Shown here: piece after piece, positions 29,039-29,747 of the stretch
Layout: every line of letters starts with the position of its first letter
Numbering within the stretch: position 1 is the stretch's first letter
Assembly: GCA_964429675.1 (NCBI GenBank)
Contig: CAYSDF010000004.1
Span: forward strand, 1 to 29,747
Source: GWA2-44-9 sp964429675
GTDB taxonomy: Bacteria; Patescibacteriota; Minisyncoccia; 2-02-FULL-40-12; GWA2-44-9
Length of the DNA stretch: 29,747 nt
Direction of reading: 5' to 3'
Notes under the pieces: generated by a model
What the model was told of the DNA's origin: nothing
Seen by the model: only the letters and a program-made list of their open reading frames with translations
The model's database searches: none
Program-made: the position numbers and the translations under genes

Positions 29039-29069
29039 AGTAGGAACTAAGCGAGGGGTCGTTCCTACT
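29039..29069 (+). promoter_or_regulatory. Hairpin in the 5' leader of the RRM gene
   Basis: AGTAGGAAC (29039-29047) pairs with GTTCCTACT (29061-29069), with a 13-nt loop TAAGCGAGGGGTC. The sequence AGCGAGG occurs in the loop and again upstream at 29025-29031. A long structured leader is common for cold-regulated RNA-binding-protein genes, but no T-tract or anti-Shine-Dalgarno sequence is evident. Confidence 0.5.
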
Positions 29070-29162
29070 AGAAAAATTTGATACTAGTCCTTGTCATATG
29101 CATGAAACATGCGGGCCCTAAGCTCGATTGATTCTTTCATTTGGCTATTAGTATCTCCAAAA

Positions 29163-29540
29163 GTGAAAAAATTATATGTAGGTAATTTGTCCTACACCAC
29201 TACTGACGAGACCTTGAAAGAGGCTTTCGCTCAGGTAGGAGCTGTTAGCTCAGCTTCAGTGATTATGGACAAAATGTCAGGCCGATCAAGAGGCTTCGGA
29301 TTTGTCGAGATGGAAAATGACGCGGATGCCACCAAGGCAGTCGAGGTCATGAACGGCAAAGAAGTTGATGGTCGTCCGATAGTAGTTAACGAAGCCAGAC
29401 CTATGACTGAGAGACCTCCCCGAAGTGGATTCGGTGGTGGCAGTCGAGGCGGATTCGGCGGCGGAAGCCGTGGCGGCTACGGCGGTGGAAGTGGCGGAAG
29501 CCGTGGCGGATTCGGCGGTGGCCGAAGAGACGAATACTAA
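29163..29540 (+). CDS. RRM-type RNA-binding protein with Gly-rich tail
   Basis: A 125-residue protein with one RRM (about residues 1-82): RNP2 LYVGNL and RNP1 RGFGFVEM are intact. The strand KKLYVGNLSYTTTDETLKEAF begins at the first codon when GTG 29163 is used; the upstream ATG at 29109 would add 18 residues not typical of the family. The tail (about 85-125) consists of GGFGGGSRGG-type repeats ending RRDEY, as in cyanobacterial and other bacterial Rbp proteins. These bind single-stranded RNA and often act in cold adaptation or post-transcriptional control. A hairpin terminator (29550-29581) follows directly. Confidence 0.88.
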   Translation: MKKLYVGNLSYTTTDETLKEAFAQVGAVSSASVIMDKMSGRSRGFGFVEMENDADATKAVEVMNGKEVDGRPIVVNEARPMTERPPRSGFGGGSRGGFGGGSRGGYGGGSGGSRGGFGGGRRDEY

Positions 29541-29549
29541 TTTGTTCTC

Positions 29550-29581
29550 AACTAAAAACTCCCGAAAGGGAGTTTTTAGTT
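29550..29581. terminator. Intrinsic terminator of the RRM gene
   Basis: AACTAAAAACTCCC (29550-29563), loop GAAA, GGGAGTTTTTAGTT (29568-29581). It can work in both directions. Confidence 0.88.
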
Positions 29582-29630
29582 TAAGTCTATAGTCATTGGG
29601 AAGCCAAAAGACCCCAACCCATTTTTCTCC

Positions 29631-29747
29631 AGCCCTGCATGTCATGGGCGAATCGCAGTCTAGTTTCTGGGAAAATTCAGAACTCGCAAAGCCTCAAACA
29701 GCTGAATTTTCCAACTAGACAGCTGATTCGTTGCCATGCCTACAGAG
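29631..29747 (-). repeat. Copy 2 of the large hairpin element
   Basis: Nearly identical to the reverse complement of 15252-15372. It begins with CCAGCCCTGCATGTCATGGG and reaches the window end. Arms GTCTAGTT / AACTAGAC and GAAAATTCAG / CTGAATTTTC enclose the loop AACTCGCAAAGCCTCA, conserved in both copies. In copy 1 the first pair of arms reads GTCTTGTT / AACAAGAC, a compensatory change. Unlike copy 1 there is no outer stem in its left flank. The right boundary may lie beyond the window. Confidence 0.8.

Noticed and set aside
29286..29645. Minus-strand frame opposite the RRM gene
   Set aside because: Its Ala/Thr/Ser repeats are the complement of the Gly-rich tail, and it runs through the terminator.
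1..29747. Recoded TGA (Gly) as in Gracilibacteria
   Set aside because: TGA ends several well-defined genes (for example 5140, 14261 and 20231), and no conserved domain is interrupted by TGA.
1..29747. CRISPR array, tRNA or rRNA genes, phage or transposase genes
   Set aside because: No evenly spaced direct repeats, no cloverleaf with CCA-type end, no rRNA core sequences and no transposase or phage motifs were seen on either strand.

Overview
The window looks like a chromosomal segment of a Patescibacteria (Candidate Phyla Radiation) bacterium, most likely Parcubacteria-like. This is inferred from gene content: a compact type IV pilus operon with several divergent prepilins, DUF5667, DUF4382, DUF6496, DUF192 and C39-like proteins of the types common in that group, many small single-membrane-segment proteins of unknown function, short intergenic regions, and an AT-rich base composition. 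TGA is used as an ordinary stop (for example at 5138-5140 and 14259-14261), so the code is standard and not the TGA=Gly code of Gracilibacteria. I see no rRNA, tRNA, CRISPR array, transposase or phage gene.

Layout. 1-4821 (minus): a type IV pilus operon running from a PilB-like ATPase through PilC to four prepilin-like proteins, one of them fused to a six-repeat beta-propeller; the last gene is cut by the window edge. A clear sigma-70 promoter lies in front of pilB. 4919-9192 (plus): DUF167, DoxX, a DrrAB-type ABC exporter, YggT, two tiny basic proteins, an Ala/Gly/Val-rich helical repeat protein and a PLDc_N membrane protein. 9339-11391 (minus): a secreted clan-A glycoside hydrolase and a DUF4382 protein. 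11602-15062 (plus): an acyl-CoA-ligase-like enzyme, a cluster of hairpins and two exported C39-like peptidases. 15063-15409 holds no gene but two very large inverted-repeat structures. 15410-16741 (minus): murJ. 16813-20754 (plus): a signalling locus split over four proteins (MASE1-PAS membrane sensor without kinase, a DUF2378/HNOB-like protein, a soluble PAS histidine kinase and a receiver-only regulator). 20847-25793 (plus): a small membrane protein, a P-loop NTPase-CYTH fusion, a DUF4015-type glycoside hydrolase, a trehalose-synthase-like GH13 enzyme and a small exported protein. 25929-27246 (plus): an ECF-type sigma factor with its overlapping DUF5667 partner. 27299-28885 (minus): DUF192 and two tandem-duplicated CBS-pair proteins. 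29163-29540 (plus): an RRM RNA-binding protein with a Gly-rich tail.

Most notable points. (1) A roughly 120-nt hairpin element occurs twice in opposite orientations (15252-15372 and 29631-29747), nearly identical and with a compensatory base-pair change. (2) Two elements bounded by the same 15-nt inverted motif sit so that one arm ends inside the start codon of the downstream gene (6393-6514 and 20272-20387). (3) A prepilin carries a beta-propeller. (4) The sensory pathway is split over separate proteins. (5) A P-loop NTPase is fused to a CYTH domain. (6) Several genes have a TATAAT-like box 6-8 nt before the ATG, implying leaderless mRNAs. All family assignments come from reading motifs by eye; no database search was run.
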